A DNA stretch of 64,000 bases, taken from positions 248,001-312,000 of the forward strand of contig JAFCMP010000048.1 in the NCBI GenBank assembly GCA_017506865.1, given 5' to 3'. This document shows, piece after piece, positions 21,299-33,279 of the stretch. The translations under genes and the position numbers were made by a program. The stretch is from Tribonema minus. Lineage: Eukaryota; Sar; Xanthophyceae; Tribonematales; Tribonemataceae. The notes under the pieces were generated by a model that was given only the letters and a program-made list of their open reading frames with translations, was not told where the DNA came from and ran no database searches. How positions within the stretch are numbered: the stretch's first letter is position 1; each line of letters starts with the position of its first letter.

Positions 21299-24200
21299 AT
21301 GCCATCCGAACCAGCACGAACATATCTGCATCAGCGCACGTTTCGAAACCGCATGCGCAGTGGTGGGGCTGGCCTCAGAGCCACAGCAGCAGCAGCTTTG
21401 GAAGGTCGGCAAGGTATGGGCCGCATGATCTTGCTGCTGTGCGTTTCAACATGCGTCCTGGTGTTGATCACGTCACGGCTTCGTTTCCTGGAAGCTACCG
21501 GCTTGCGAGACTTTTTCTGCGCCTCGTCACCACGGCCAACTCATGGGGGGGACGAGCAGCTTGGCACGCAACCAGAGCTGCAGCCAGCGCTGGCAGCAGT
21601 GCTTCAAGGCCACCTCTCAAAATCCCAGCGCTTCCGGGCAGACGATCCTCACCTGTGTGTGCTAGTGTCGACCTACAGAAATCATGGGGTTCGTCTCACG
21701 GCTCTGCTGGCATCGCTGCTGGCGTCGGGCTACGGGAGCCTGAGCATGATACTGCTGGACACTGATCTAAAGATGGCCTCAATGGAGTGGATGCAGGCGA
21801 CAGCTGACCTGATCAACGGGCACTTTGACGTGCTGGGGGAAGGGGAGCCAGCCAGAAAACAGTGCCACGTCAGCCACCTCAACCAGAGAGCAGTCGCTCA
21901 GATGTTTCCAGGCGTCACCAACGACTACGGGTGAGCTTCAATCCGCATGCTCTTGGCGGCGCTTGATGCTGCAGGCCTGTCCACACAGCTGACAGGCGTA
22001 CCTATGGTCTGCACGGTTTAGTCGCAGGAGTGTCAGTCATCATGCGACGTGTACCTACCAGCATATGGGCTCCGTACAGCTTGCGATGACAGCAGTGCGC
22101 TGCGCAGAACCTGGCTGAGGGATTGAAAACTTCAGAGCCAAATGTGCTCTAAGGAATGAGGCTGCCAACACTGTAGCATTCAACGATCATGATATAGCGC
22201 AGCATGCGGCAACCTAGCAACCAGCTGCAGAGACTGTTGTTCTTAGTAGACACTCATAGATTCTTTCACACCAGATTCAACAGCAAACTCAACAACAACG
22301 CTACCCTCCCAATGACATCACACACATTCAGATGCTGTTCGAGGGCTTTTTTGTAGTACAGCGGTGTGCGGCTGCGGCGCCATGCAGCGTTGCCGTGAGC
22401 GTGCGACAATGGATGCCGCTGCATGCACTTCAGCTGTCAGAGCAGTTGGGCTGGCAGCTGGCTGGTGCAGCTGGCAAGTCTCACACAACAGATGTAGTTG
22501 AAGTGGGAAGAGAGCGCTCTGTTATGTGCCATCAAGCCACGCACGGCTGCAGTGTAACGCGTGGCAAGCTGTGATAGCTCACCTTCGTTATTGTCACTGG
22601 CACTAGTTTGAATATCACGGCAGCTGTTTGGAAGTGGTCCACATGCGTGAAACAAACTCAAGAAGGGGCAGGGCATATTTGATGCATGCAATGCTGACCT
22701 GCAAGTGCTGTTCGACTGATGTGGATTCGAGCATGCCGCTGAGCTCTTCATGTACGCTGAGACAGTTACATAGCCCAGCTTGTTCTTGTGTGCTGAGTAA
22801 CTCATGGGAGCTTCCGCTGGACATTTGAGCAACACATTCACCATGATCACCGGCCAGTCACAAGAGCAATTATCGTGCTGGCATGCAGGTACATCCTGTC
22901 AGACTTGGTGATGGACGAGCTCTTGCATGGGAAGATGGAGGGGGTGGCACAATGTGACTACTTCATGCTCACAAATGGGGACAACCTGTACAGCAGCCGC
23001 CTGCTGCCTTCTGCGCTGCCCTACATGCGCACGGACATCGACCTCATTGGGTGAGCTGATTCGTGCGGATGCATGGGTAGACTCTGCTGCCGCATTTGAC
23101 ATGTAGGGTCACAAAGGTTCAACAAACGTTCAAAGTAGTCCACGCGTTGCTGGCCCTCAACAAGAGCGGACGCTGCAAGCTGGTCCTTTCAGTTCTCAAG
23201 ATGTGCCTTTGCAAAAGCAATAATTATGCGTGTCCAAACATGCCAGATCGACCTGGCCCAGTTCTTGCGTACGCACAGCACCAATGACCATCACAACAAA
23301 CATGTAGAAGTATGATGCGTTGCGCAGGATTGCCCTTGACGCTTCAACCACCCATGTTCTTATTGAGATCACATAGCCATGAGGTGTCCAAACATGCCAC
23401 GTCGACCTGGCCCAGTTCTTGCGTATGCACAGCACAATGACCATCACAACAGACATGTAGAAGTACGATACGTTGCGCAGGATTGCCCTTGATGCTTCAA
23501 CACCCATGTTCTCGTTGATACCACATAGCCATGAGCGCCATCACCATACGCCTCAACCGCAATAGGTCAAGGTCACAAATATGAGTTGCAGTGCTCTTGA
23601 AGGCCCGCTGAATCCACAGCCGTTGCAGCTTCAGCCCTGATGCTAATGTTGCAGCAAGTTAAGCTGAGCCCCAACTGCTGCGCACCAGAGGCAGTAGAAC
23701 ACTATGCACTCCGCTTAACCAGACCGTTATTAAGGCCTTGCAACAGAAATGCATGTCTATGTCAGATTGCATCCGGCTTTGGCTATCCTCTCAGTCAAAT
23801 CCTGTCTCAAGCAGAGCCTGCGCCGTCATTACCGCAGTTTGGCAGCAGCCTTGAAAATTAAAGCAGCAGCAGTAGTCAAATCTGAAAGCCTCTCGTACAA
23901 ATTTCACAGGCAGCCCTGCAGCCGAAATTTTCCCAACAAGCAGGGAGCACTGATACATGGCGCTTGTATGGCCACACACATGGCGAACGCTGATTCAAGC
24001 TCACGAAACTGTTAGAGCCATAACGGTGAGGATGGCATTGACATCTGCAGTTGCGCTTTTTCAGTGGACTTGCGATAAAGTCCTGAGAGCAAAGGAATCA
24101 CAGGGATGCCTTATTTGCTGCTACCTGGCAGTGCTTGTGTAGTTTCAGGTGAAGCGGACAGTTCTGAATTATGTTTTATACGATGCAATGCTTGGCACTT

Positions 24201-25514
24201 GCAGGTTTGAGTTCCTGTCTCACTACTCTATCAAGGATAATCGAGTGGACCACCCAGGCTCTGATCAGGTACGTAGACCTTGAATGGCTGGCTATGTTCT
24301 TTATGAGTGTGGCAGTGTTGTAGCTGACTCACATGGTCATTGATCGCTGTTGGACGCCGCGCATGCTACTATGGTTGTGAGCTGAGCAAATCTACAGTAT
24401 ACTACATAGCATTCTCATGACCAATGTAGACACATGCACTGCCAGGCATGCTACCAGGGGTAACAAATTGAAGTCCTGAAAGCACTTTCTCTTGAGCCTT
24501 GGGCGTGTTCATGCAATCGGCTTTGCAACAACTGGTCTCCTGACACAGAATTCAAGGCCTCACGTTCTGTTCACAAACGTCGTGCAGACTGGAGAGACTT
24601 GAATTGGTGCTTCAACAGTGGACATCAGTAGTGCAACGATGCTTACTTTGGGCAGCTGCGGGAAGGCTCGTCTACAATACAGGACCAAGCAGTGCACATT
24701 ACGTCCGGTCAAATCTGCTGCCCGTGTAAACGCCCGTGGCAGTACAACTGCCCTGCTCACTGCAGAAGAAGATATTGAGTGCATGAGAAATATTGTGTGC
24801 CAAATACCAAAAGTGGTATGCGCTCTTTGCACCAGCTCGGTATTTGTGAGTATGCTGTGTGGCACAAGACAAGACAGGACGCCAAAAGTGGCCAGTGGTT
24901 TTACTGGTGCCGCACCAGTGGTGCGTGCTGCTAGGGTGCTGCATTTCTGCTCAGGGAAACATGTGTGTGCAATTAGCTGCTACACTCACCATCACAAACT
25001 TGCAGCGAATCTTTGAATCTAGCTCTATACTTGTCAACAGGCATCACCTATTCACCAGGTACACGTCCTGCGTTAGAGTCAGGGTTAGGGTTAGGTTTAG
25101 GGTTAGGGTACACGTCCTGCCTGTGTCTGACGCATCGCCTACTGACAGCAGTTTGCATTGGCCAGCTAGGTGCACTGTGCTATAGCAGAGTACCAAACAG
25201 CTACCACATACGCGCAGCGATGTACGCGTACTGATGCCTGTACCACTTCTGGTTCTGAACCGCTGCCGCAGACTATCCACACACAGTTCAAGACGCTGTG
25301 GATAGACAAGGGCGCAGCCATGTTCAAAGCCGACACGATCGCGCGGTTGAACATGACATTTGCTCTGGGCTTTGCGCGCGAGTTCGGCCGCCTCACAACA
25401 CAAGTGCTTGGGTTCAAGCCGACGCGTATCGATGGCAACTTCTTTACGCAGCTGGCACAAACAGAAGGCGTGTCGTCAGTGATCATACGACGGACACTGC
25501 TAATGCATTTGTGA
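21299..25514 (+). CDS. Type II membrane glycosyltransferase-like protein 2
   Basis: Four exons whose phases fit exactly: 21299-21930, 22889-23050, 24205-24268 and 25272-25514, giving 366 residues from the first ATG. The anchor ILLLCVSTCVLVLITS lies at 44-59; starts at 21416 or 21425 would shorten the cytosolic tail. The lumenal domain begins with a GT-A-like strand (LCVLVSTYRNHG), then SLSMILLDTD and CDYFMLTNGDNLYSS, where Asp242 of TNGDN is a candidate metal or nucleotide-sugar ligand. The last exon reads FKTLWIDKGAAMFKAD and ends KPTRIDGNFFTQL. The fold and membrane layout indicate a Golgi glycosyltransferase; the donor, acceptor and family are unknown. Its introns carry a 154-bp tandem duplication and an interstitial telomere-like tract. 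Confidence 0.7.
23231..23536. repeat. Tandem duplication, two ~153-bp copies
   Basis: 23231-23384 and 23385-23536 are near-identical direct copies (each starts TGTCCAAACATGCCA and ends at ACATAGCCATGAG), differing by a few substitutions and small indels. They lie in intron 2 of glycosyltransferase-like gene 2. On the - strand a frame is open through both copies (SRAILRN-SYFYM in each). Confidence 0.85.
25059..25120. repeat. Interstitial telomere-like tract flanked by a 13-bp direct repeat
   Basis: 25072-25107 contains successive TTAGGG units with one TTTAGGG and a degenerate start. It is bounded by GTACACGTCCTGC at 25059-25071 and again at 25108-25120. This is the footprint expected when telomere repeats are added at a staggered break and the ends are duplicated. 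It lies in intron 3 of glycosyltransferase-like gene 2. Confidence 0.8.
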
Positions 25515-27501
25515 CTTCAGAGTTGGTAGGCGTGCTCGCTGAATGTTGCTGCACTGGACCGCCAGGTGTGACAATGCATGCGCTGAACAGTACCTGCTTA
25601 TGCACCGACGCCTCCACCAATCGTGAGCCGCGTCGACTCTGTGCGCCCAGGTGTTGTCGATGAACTTATCTGGGTACCTGAATGTCGTCGTGAATGCCAT
25701 ACTAGATATTGTACTTGTATCGTGGGCTGTATGACATACCTGTGTTGAGATACTGAGATGCATTGCATTGACAACACTTGGTACACAACGCGTAGGCTGG
25801 AGCGGCACTATGCCAATGTACGCATGCTTTGTCATCAAACGCCGTTGTGAGGGGCTTGGGGCGGTCAGTGACGAATCCGCTTTGTAACTGACTGCAGTAT
25901 GTACCATGTCTATCCACCTGCGCGATCAAACTGACGGTCGGAAGCACAACGTTTGGTGTAAGGTACATATACTGAACACCTGATGCCAGCCAAGAATGCA
26001 CTGACTTGTGGCTGTGCAATGCGACACACAAACCATCATCTTTGTAGCTTTGAACATCACTTGCTTTTGTAGCATCAATGCTGCATCATGCATGTATCTG
26101 CGATGACAAATGATAGCATATGCATTGGCATATTTTGTGCTGTTGTAAGTTCTGAAGGTCATGCTGCAAATTATTGTCAACATTGTTTTGTAGGTCTAGA
26201 GTAATGCCTTGCATCTTGAATAACCCAGCCTGATGTGGGATAGCATCGTTTTCAAATGACCAAAATACCTGTTGTCTGCACATGTAGAGCAGAAAGCTGG
26301 TCGGGTCAGCGTTTGCAGTGGAGGCTACCCACATTACAACACTTTGTATCACACACGGCTGCTTGTCATAGCAGTATCCACATCATTACTACTTGAATGT
26401 ATGTTTATGTCATCACATGACCATATGCTTCAAGGCTAAATCACACCACCATAGCCTCATCTGCTGCAGCGCATTGCAGTCAGCGACAAGTAGACTCATG
26501 CAGCACGTGCAGCATTAGATAGATACAACTACTGAACTTTGTCGACTCCCAGAGTCATTTACCACATCATCACTGATCAAAGCAAGTACTACAGGAGTCT
26601 GAATTCTTGCGCGGAGCCCAAAGAAGACCGACATGATTGATGTCAAGCTCGCTACCAGAATGAACATGCACCTTGTGACAACGCGTCTCAATGCGCATTG
26701 GCGATCACTTCTGAACGACATTGCCAAATGGCATCTGCCTCCCAACACAACTTTCTCCATCTATCCGCGCTCCCTTTTGATGCTGTTTGTGTGTCACACT
26801 GCGCTAAGAGTATGCCATGTGGAGCAGTGCCGACAGAGCTGAGCGTATGCGCGCCGATGCTATGCCTTTTGAAGCGAGGGGACTGGCTGCTCCGGGCACT
26901 GACATCCTGCGCGCGTACGCTACAGCCAGCCGTGTGTGGGGGTCAAGTGGCTCTGTTGGCATGAGTCGAGTTTTGGCAAGTACATACATCTGGTGACATG
27001 AGCTGACTACAAAGCAGGGCCATAAGCTTTAGCATAGCATACATGGGGTTGCGCAGTGCCACGCATGAATTGTGCCACCTCATCACCTGCATGGAGAGGC
27101 GCACTTTGGTGTGGCGGCAATATGTCGCACAGAACATGGCTTGATTGTTATGACGAAATGTGCTAGCTGAATGAGCTAGCAACGTCTAGGACCACCCGTC
27201 TTACACATGATCAGACTTGGCATTGCAAGTGCCTGTCACATGTGCGTCTGGCAGGGACAGCTGACTGCATGCGCAGCAAGGACTGAGGCCATCATTGTAA
27301 CATTCCGGACATGGAAGGTGCTAACAGGACAATCAGGATGGAGAAAAGAGCATGTGCAACTTTTATGCTGCCTGCTATTGATTGCACCCAGCAGCAGCGC
27401 CAGAACCTAACCATATACAACATACTCCCACCCGCAAATTGTTACCCCGGTACGCCACTCACGCTTGGCACTTGGCTACATCATCCCCTCACTCTGAGCA
27501 C
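25515..27501. other. Intergenic, no gene recognised
   Basis: AT-richer sequence with a TGTAA near 25884 that could end the upstream gene. Nothing else could be supported on either strand. Confidence 0.5.
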
Positions 27502-28091
27502 CTATTCCTCTTCTTCCTCTGCCGCCACTCCTAGCCTCCCTCGCTTGCCAGTGAACAGGTCCACGGGGTCAAATGCCGCAGGGGGCATGGTGGCTGTGCG
27601 AGGCAGTGCCTCACGCCTTCCCTCCGGGTAACTGAGCTTGACTATGTTGAACACCGCGGCAAAGAAACCCAGACCACCTAGCCACCAGAGGAGGCCCTGT
27701 GTGCGGGAGATGTGGGGCGCGTCAAAGTCCAGGCACAGCTCCGGCGCCACGCTGTCGTCCCACATCAGCTCCTGCTCCTCGTGCAGCTGTGCGCAACGAA
27801 GCAGCACCAAAGTGAAATCACGAATGTGTCAGCAAGGAACGCGCTTGCCAGCATCAAGCAAGCCGCACACATGCTTTGACGAGCTAAGAATGAAAGCAGG
27901 CGCTAGCTTGATACAGTGGAGAGGTACCACGCAACTACAGGAGGTGTTTTGCGATCGCTCACCCTCTGCGTTGGCCTTGGCTGCCTTGCCATCGGTGGCA
28001 TCATAGGCTCATGGTGGTGCCCGCCGCCCCTCAAGGCAGACCTGGCGCTGCTGCTGACCACAGCCCTCCTGAACGCGAACCTCGCCGCCAT
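27502..28091 (-). CDS. NDUFB8: NDUFB8-like complex I subunit (ASHI)
   Basis: Two exons, phase 0: 28091-27963 and 27786-27502, giving 137 residues. Exon 1 starts at an ATG and reads as a mitochondrial targeting sequence rich in Arg, Ala and Ser (MAARFAFRRAVVSSSARSAL). Exon 2 opens with LHEEQELMWDDSVAPELC, very like the plant NDUFB8 segment around DELMWDNG...PEPC. One membrane helix follows (ALWWLGG-type sequence, here LLWWLGGLGFFAAVFNIV), then a tail ending in five Glu. The protein is an accessory subunit of the membrane arm of mitochondrial NADH:ubiquinone oxidoreductase. The length fits the plant homologs (about 125). It is head-to-head with sulfotransferase B, about 310 bp apart. Confidence 0.82.
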
Positions 28092-28400
28092 GGCCTCCTC
28101 CTGTGTGTGTGTTTTTTCAACCTAGTAGTTGAAGTTCACTTGTTGAAGTTTACAACTTGAGCTTTAGCTTTAAAGAAACGGTTGGGCGTGCAACTTGCGC
28201 TAGCACTTGCTTTTTTGCTGTCACAGAGCGATCAATTGCGATCGACTGAGCTTCTGGTGCAGCAGCTACACTGCGTGGCGCCTCGCGTCCAACAGATCTG
28301 AGGGCTCAGTCGGCAGCACATGCATGGTTACTCACCAGCAGCAACGAAATCTCCACCTTCTTGGACGTCCGCGCTCACCAGATCTGATGAGCGACTGACC
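28092..28400. promoter_or_regulatory. Head-to-head intergenic region
   Basis: It separates NDUFB8 (-) from sulfotransferase B (+) and probably holds both promoters. It contains GTTGAAGTT-type repeats at 28126-28155 that recur elsewhere in the window. No defined transcription-factor site is recognised. Confidence 0.35.
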
Positions 28401-31400
28401 ATGGTGCTGCGGCTGCGCCGGGGCCGCCAAGCGGGATCCTTCGCACAAGTTGCTCTCATGGCGTCCATATTGATGATCATTGCCGGCTTCGGGGCTTACA
28501 CAGTCAGGAGTGCTCGTCCAGCGTTGGATCCGCATGCCGAGCTGGCTGATACGGCGGCTTGGTATGCTGATTACATGGCTAGAAGCTCCAGCTCCTCGCT
28601 CATCGTATACAACAGGGTGGGCAAGTGTGGCAGCACCACTTTGCTGAGGATCATGTCGAAGCTGCACGAAAGGAGGCAGCTGCTGATGCTGCGGTCGCTC
28701 AGCAGGAATTTTTGGGGGCTTCACGGGGACGAGATGCTAGAGAGATGGGTTCACCAGCTGCTGGTTGCAGAGGCGAAGGGCAGGGCGCAAAACACCACAC
28801 TGGTCATCAATGGGCATGCAGCGTGGGTGAATCTTACCGAACATGTGAGTGCTTCACACCCCTTGCACATGTAGCCCTTGAGGAAGACTTGCCAGAGTAT
28901 GCCAAGAGTCCAGGCTTAGACAATACAATTAGCCAATAGCGCTGGTGCAACGCTTCCAGCTTTCAATATGAAGCTTGGGATGCGGCCCAGAGTAACTTCA
29001 ACCACTGGTGGTGATAGTTGAACGTGTAGATGATGCTTGGCTGTTTTTTTAAGCGTAAAAGCATCCGTTCATAAAGACTCTTCTCCGAAGCCGAAGGACA
29101 GCCTGAGTTTGACAGTCCTGTCTGAGGCAACAGATGTGTCCATAACACCAAGCAGGGCACCGCAAGCTCTGTTTCACAAATGACAGTGGCGTAGCATCCG
29201 CTTAAATGCAGTTTTGGTACTTCTCGCCTGCTGCACCGCATAAAAAAAAACCTGCTTGGACTGCCGGAGACACGGATGGTGAAGGCAGCCTTTGAGGACT
29301 AGTTTGATGTTGGATGCCAGGAGCCTAGTGCTTGATCATTGGCTCAGCATGCTGACCACAGCATGGCACACACAGCTCGTGTGACTCGGGGTCCGTCAGT
29401 ACTACTGCGCGCTGGACTTTGTCGCGGCCACGACAGCTAAACTGCGCAGTGTGCCGCCATCATTCGGCCATTTCAGTTGACCTCACATCATTGGTCATTT
29501 CTCATTGTGAAGTTGCATGAGGCTGCGAAAGCGCAAGCATCATGCAGCCCAATTGCTGTGTGTATGCACTTGCGAGCGCCGTATGACTTATAGCATAACT
29601 GCACATACTTACAAGGCTACGCCATCAGAACAGAAATGATGGTATGTTATCATCCACTTTGAGGCAGTTCACCCTGGTTTTGCAAATTGCGTTTTGGGCT
29701 CAACCTGCTGATGTTTGGTGTCTTACAGCAAACGTAACTGACTGTTTCTTTTTTTTGTAGAGTAGCATTGTAGGCTTCAGTCGGTGCAGTGCCTGCCTGT
29801 CATGGTGCGCTGCACCCCTCCATCAGCTATGCATGCACATCGGTCTCAGAGCACAGGACCCTGCTGCGGCGTGTTGAACTTGCGTCAGGGCGGGCAGCAG
29901 CCGATCTACATCAACATGCTGCGCGACCCCATATCGCGCATCAAGTCGACGTTCTACTACCTGCACTCGCCTGACCGACATCCCGGGCGCAGCAAGGGCC
30001 GCGATCCAATGGCTGGCCCGCACGCGCTGGCAAAGCTCATGGGCAACAAGCACTTCGCCCGCAGCAAGCACACGCTGACAAAGTGCCTTCGGGTCAGGGA
30101 GTGCCGCGATTACGTCGTGCAGACGTATGTGCTGAGGCCAGTGCACCAGGTGAACATGCGTGAACCATGGCTGAATGATGTTGATGGTTGTCGCTCCTTC
30201 AACTGTGCGGTCATATACCAGCAGCGCTGAGTGCTGAAGCGTGCAGCCCTCCACACCGGCCCTGATACCATAGTCAGCGATGCACCATACGCTGTCTGTT
30301 CACGTGGCCTGACTGTCATTGATGACTGGCCTGTTCGCCATTCACAAATGCGCCGGCCAATCATGTCGATTCGCCATTCACAACGTCTGCGAACCATGTT
30401 TCAATGCCACACCAGGGTCCATACAAACAAACTCGGCTCCGACACCGGTGTTGATCGCTGCCACCTACTGTTGCGTGCTTGCACCCCCTGCAGTTCTATG
30501 GCATGACTCCAGACAGCGGCAAGCACCCTACAGACTATCCTGTCAAACCAGCAACGATACAGCGCGCCGTGCGTATCATGGAGCATGAGTATCTGTTGGT
30601 GATACCGCTGGACGAACTGGATGCGGGATTGCTGTTGCTGGAGTGCCTGCTGCCTCAGGAGTTCAAGGGCGCTTTGCAAATATATCAGGTGTGTGCGCTG
30701 CCTGCTGTGAGAGGTCCGCTTGTCAAAACACCGTAATGCGTGTAACATTGAGTTCAAAGGGACAGTGCAGGAATGTGACTCTGGGGCATGCATGGATGGT
30801 GTAAGGTGTATGCTTCTGCCTGCAGCGTGCATGCCCGTTCACGCATGATGCTTGTTTATCAGCATGAACCACGAGTGAACTGACTGGCAGTTGAGCATTG
30901 TGAATGCGCATGTGACTAGGTTGCTGTCACTGCAGTGCAAGATTGGCTCATCTCGCACCTAGCCTAGGCAAGAAGGCAGGATAGGGGTCACCATCCGCAA
31001 GTTAATAAGCGCTTCAGACATCACAGGCGAGATAATTATGAGATGGCTAGTTGATATGTATGCACAGGCATACATGGTCAGCACCACAGCTCTGGGGTAG
31101 CACGACCAAGTGACTTTCAGATTGCAAGAGGTGAATGTGGTGGGGCATGCCGCATACTGGTATGTATGTAGCTGTCGTAAATAAAAGGCATCACACCGGC
31201 CTACGCGCATGTGCGTAAGTTACTCAATGGCCGGCAAGTCGATAACCTGTGTCAAATCAGCACCCTCACAAGCACACGTCACATCTGTTGCTCCTCTGGC
31301 AGACGGGCGACGAGAGCACGAGCCGCGCCAACAGCAACAACTCAACGACGCTGCCCGCAGACGAAGACGTGGCAGCCCTGCGCAAGTTGGTCGAGGGGTC

Positions 31401-31581
31401 AGGAGAAGCGCGCCTGTACTCTGCCGCACAGCAGCGCTTCTGCCGCATGTGGCGCCTCGGTCAGTCGCGGTGCCCGCGCCTCTGCGCCACGGCCGTGCGG
31501 CTATGCGATTCGGCTAGCCGCGCCGCTGCCGTCGCCGCAGCCACCGGTTGCGCGGCGCCGTACGCTGTGGCATCGCAGTAG
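28401..31581 (+). CDS. HS2ST-like uronyl 2-O-sulfotransferase, copy B
   Basis: Four phase-0 exons: 28401-28844, 29889-30149, 30494-30688 and 31303-31581, giving 392 residues. The anchor is at about 14-35. YNRVGKCGSTT is at 70-80 with Lys75; INGHAAWVN gives His139; INMLRDPISRIKS gives Arg160. Each block matches copy A in order, through MTPDSG, HEYLLVIPLDELDAG and the Cys-containing C-terminal exon (RFCRMWRLGQSRCPRLC). Predicted role: PAPS-dependent 2-O-sulfation of a uronic-acid-containing Golgi glycan; the acceptor is unknown. Exon 1 equals exons 1 and 2 of copy A fused, so one intron was gained or lost after duplication. Copies A and B share orientation but are 15 kb apart with other glycan genes between them. 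Confidence 0.85.
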
Positions 31582-33279
31582 TGAGCAGGTGGCGCGCTTG
31601 AACGTCGTTTGTGGCGGCGAGGTGTCTACCGAAGCTGCTGCCAGCGCGCTCTCTGCCATGCGCACTGCGCAGCTCGGTTGCGTGTGCGCAGCAATTTTTG
31701 CGGCAACGTCGCGACATGCGCAGTTATGCAGCTCAGCGCAGACGGCAGTAATGTGCTGGCAAGGTGTTGTGTCACCGTAACGGTCTACTTCTATATACGA
31801 AAACTTCGTCAAATACGAGCTGTTTGCTCTGTGCCACGTGCATGGAGCGCTGCGCTGTGAGGCAAACCTCACAGTTGCCAACAAAGACAACAGGCAAGTC
31901 TCTTGGGGCTTCCATGCAACCGCTCCAAGCGTCAAGTTGGCATGGGGGGCGTACACGCAACGGCCGTTGCCCATGCTGCTACGTACAGTGCGCGAATCCA
32001 GAAACTCGTCTATGAGTATGTAAAAGAATGTGTAAAGACCAGCTCCTCTTCGCAACTCTGCACATACCGTGCACTTGAGTGGGACCCGGATTGCATTCAA
32101 TTGTCTGTTGCCACTCCATGTTGCAATGTACAAGGCACATGATGGTGCATATAGCCAGATGATGTCTGCTCTTTTGTCGTGAACATAATCTGGCGCTGCT
32201 ATTGCTGTCAGGTAGAGGTTGGACCTCTTAGCGTCTGATGCTGGCCGGTTGAGATTTGCTGATGGTGCTGTTTTTGCCCTTGTATGGAACCGCACAACTG
32301 TGGTTGACAATGCGTCATTTTTGGGAATGCATCAGCCATAGATGCATGTTTCCGGCGGAGCACAGACCAATAGGTGCTGTCCACCCGTGTACAAAGTAAT
32401 CAATTTTCAGCAATCTATCATGACACTCTTGTGATGTCAGCCGCTTCAAGTGTTCTCCAGTGAATGCACAGCAGGAATCTGCAGGAAAACACCACAACCC
32501 ACAATGTGCACCTGACTCAGCATATGGGCGCACGACTTTGTCACTCATGTTGGTGCCTGACGGTTTGATGCAGGCCATCGACACCTGCAACTCATCCTAG
32601 CAATCAACGCAGCCCAAAAATTGATGCGACGGCACTCACATCTCTTACACGTCACCGGCTGCTTCCACTTCACTCAATGAAGCAAAATGTATGAAATGAG
32701 GCAGGGTTCGTACCCAGCAGCACCGCCCGTCACCAATGAGGCGGCGTAGGTGCAATACGTCTTCACCTGAGACTGCAAATTGCCATTAAGCAGGTGACTG
32801 GTCTAAGCGTTGATACTGCGGCATCTGAAGATCTCTGTGACTGCACCACACATGCACATATTGACACGTTGTATTGTTGATCTGCTGAGTGTAAAGTTGT
32901 TGTTTGTGCCTGTAAACAATTGTGTTTAAAAGAGCAATTGCTGCGAAATACACCTCAGTAGCGCAATGCCGTGTTTGGAGATCACAAACGGCTGCATCAA
33001 TGCAGAAATAAGCCCCCACTTGTTTTTCTTAACAACAAAAAAACACAAGTGTATTATGCATATGGCTGAATCTGCCGCGTGCTAGCTTGTTCATGGACAA
33101 TATCAGTGGCACACCACAACCTGAGTCCAAGCGTAGTCTCAACTCTGAGTACATCCGCCTGTCACCAATCTGTGACACACCGGAGCTAGCTTCCGCGGCT
33201 GCCATCATCCCCGGACATGTGAATTCAGACATGTGACAGGGCTGCAGAGAACATCACAAGGTGCACCTGCAGCACTTTG
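31582..33279. other. Intergenic with an unexplained long open frame
   Basis: Downstream of sulfotransferase B, two TGTAA motifs near 32018-32035 could be its polyadenylation signals. From 31784 to 32023 a + frame reads protein-like (segments ANLTVANKDNRQ and GAYTQRPLPMLL), while the - strand is open from 32310 to 31501. Neither has a domain I recognise, and I call no gene. The rest shows nothing. Confidence 0.35.
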
